This document shows positions 4,689 to 5,737 of a stretch of DNA of 5,737 nt, one piece after another. Source of the DNA: an uncultured Nocardioides sp. GTDB lineage: Bacteria; Actinomycetota; Actinomycetes; Propionibacteriales; Nocardioidaceae. Where the stretch lies: positions 1 through 5,737 of the forward strand of contig NZ_CAMPGZ010000229.1 in the NCBI RefSeq assembly GCF_946885725.1. The letters run 5' to 3'. The translations under genes and the position numbers were made by a program. The notes under the pieces are model-generated. The model saw only the letters and a list, made by a program, of their open reading frames with translations, did not search any database and was not told the DNA's origin. Positions within the stretch are counted from its first letter, which is position 1. Every line of letters begins with the position of its first letter.

Positions 4689-5737
4689 ACCTTCGGCACG
4701 TTGCGCTCGAGCTCGTCGAGCCACACCTTCGCGTTGCCGTCCGAGGGGGCGCGCCAGTCGCCGCGCGGCGACAGCGACCCGCCGGCGACCACCTTGGGAC
4801 CGTTCGGCAGCGCCGACCGCTTGAACTGGCTGAACGCGAAGAACCGCTTCACGAAGACCTCGAGCCACTTGCGGATCGTCGGCAGGTCGTAGGCGACGCG
4901 ACGGTCCTCGTCGAAGCCGGGCGGCCAGGCGCCGCGGTCGACGTCGGCCCAGGCGTGGTGGGCGAGGAAGGCGATCCGGCTCGGCGGGTAGCCGTAGCGC
5001 AGCACGTGGAAGAGCGCGAAGTCCTGCAGCGCGTAGGGGCCGATGGCGTCCTCGGTGCTCTGCGGCCGCTCCCCCTCCTCGACCGGCACCAGCTCGGGCG
5101 AGATCTCCTGGTCGAGGATCTCCAGCAGCACCTCGGACGAGCCGGGCTCGAGCTGGTCGGTGGTCACCACCCACCGGATCAGGTGCTGGATCAGCGTCTT
5201 GGGGATGCCGGCGTTGACGCCGTAGTGCGACATCTGGTCGCCGACGCCGTACGTGCACCAGCCGAGCGACAGCTCCGACAGGTCGCCGGTGCCGAGCACG
5301 ATGCCGCCGCGGTGGTTGGCGATCCGGAACAGGTAGTCGGTGCGCAGGCCGGCCTGGACGTTCTCGAAGGTGACGTCGTACGTCGGCTTCCCCTCGGCGA
5401 ACGGGTGGCCGAGGTCCTCGAGCATCCGGCTCGCGGCCGGCCGGATGTCGATCTCCTCGAACGTCACGCCGAGCGCCTGGGCGAGCCGTGTCGCGTTGTC
5501 CTTGGTGCCCTTGCTGGTCGCGAAGCCCGGCATGGTCACTCCGTGGATGTCGCTGCGCGGGCGACCGAGCCGGTCCATCGCCTTCGCCGCGACGATCAGC
5601 GCGTGGGTGGAGTCGAGGCCACCGGAGAGGCCGATCACGACCTTCGGGTGGCCGATCGCGTTGAGCCGCTGCTCGAGGCCGGAGACCTGGATGTTGTAGG
5701 CCTCGTAGCAGTCGAGCGCGAGCCGCTCGGGGTCGTC
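4685..5737 (-). CDS. nadE: Glutamine-dependent NAD+ synthetase, C-terminal synthetase domain (5' end missing)
   Basis: NadE carries out the last step of NAD+ synthesis: nicotinate adenine dinucleotide + glutamine + ATP to NAD+ + glutamate + AMP + PPi. The visible 350 residues are the ATP-pyrophosphatase-type synthetase domain. They begin with [22 protein letters not shown], the linker typical of the large glutamine-using form. Then come the PP-loop SGGLDST (visible residues 38-44), [38 protein letters not shown] (149-160), [25 protein letters not shown] and, near the end, [15 protein letters not shown] and [12 protein letters not shown]. The match to M. tuberculosis NadE (Rv2438c) is strong along the whole visible length. 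The N-terminal nitrilase-type glutaminase domain should lie beyond the right edge. The apparent GTG start at 5636-5638 is internal and must not be used as the start. The gene ends convergently with the LRR gene, the two stops sharing CTAG. Confidence 0.97.
   Translation of the reverse strand, partial: DDPERLALDCYEAYNIQVSGLEQRLNAIGHPKVVIGLSGGLDSTHALIVAAKAMDRLGRPRSDIHGVTMPGFATSKGTKDNATRLAQALGVTFEEIDIRPAASRMLEDLGHPFAEGKPTYDVTFENVQAGLRTDYLFRIANHRGGIVLGTGDLSELSLGWCTYGVGDQMSHYGVNAGIPKTLIQHLIRWVVTTDQLEPGSSEVLLEILDQEISPELVPVEEGERPQSTEDAIGPYALQDFALFHVLRYGYPPSRIAFLAHHAWADVDRGAWPPGFDEDRRVAYDLPTIRKWLEVFVKRFFAFSQFKRSALPNGPKVVAGGSLSPRGDWRAPSDGNAKVWLDELERNVPKV

Noticed and set aside
4449..5258. 269-codon minus-strand open frame across the LRR/nadE junction
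   Set aside because: It is out of frame with nadE, is Arg-rich and low in complexity, and crosses the ends of two well-supported genes.
5636..5638. GTG as the start of a short NAD synthetase
   Set aside because: The frame continues upstream to the window edge with conserved NadE linker sequence, so this GTG is an internal valine codon just before the PP-loop.

Overview
This is a high-GC window with strong G/C bias at third codon positions, GTG starts and apparently leaderless genes. That suggests an actinobacterium. From memory the proteins resemble mycobacterial and streptomycete GlnE, GlnA2 and NadE, and a Nocardioides-like (Propionibacteriales) host is my guess, which only a database search could confirm.

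Layout. A minus-strand nitrogen block fills 1-3230. Reading in the direction of transcription it is: glnA2 (1893-3230), a glutamine synthetase-fold ligase of the GlnA2 type; a stand-alone class I glutamine amidotransferase (980-1723); and the N-terminal 317 codons of glnE (1-952), the glutamine synthetase adenylyltransferase/adenylyl-removase, cut off by the window edge. A 169-nt divergent intergenic region (3231-3399) follows. It carries a glnA2 ribosome binding site, two short tandem repeats, a GlnR-like half-site pair and a near-perfect 19-bp palindrome. On the plus strand lies a two-gene, apparently leaderless unit: an NTF2/SnoaL-like small protein (3400-3771) and a cytoplasmic leucine-rich-repeat protein (3768-4688), overlapping by GTGA. 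The minus-strand nadE (4685-5737, missing its 5' part) converges on the LRR gene, and the two stop codons share a CTAG tetranucleotide.

How the genes relate. glnA2, the amidotransferase, glnE and nadE all belong to glutamine/nitrogen metabolism: glutamyl-amide ligation, glutamine amide hydrolysis, control of glutamine synthetase, and glutamine-dependent amidation of nicotinate adenine dinucleotide. The NTF2-like/LRR pair is the accessory element and has no assignable function. The best leads are the amidotransferase between glnA2 and glnE, the GTCAC array with 11-bp spacing over the glnE start, the two competing hairpins downstream of glnA2, and the palindrome lying across the predicted promoter of the NTF2-like/LRR pair. 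There are no RNA genes, insertion sequences, CRISPR arrays or prophage signatures.
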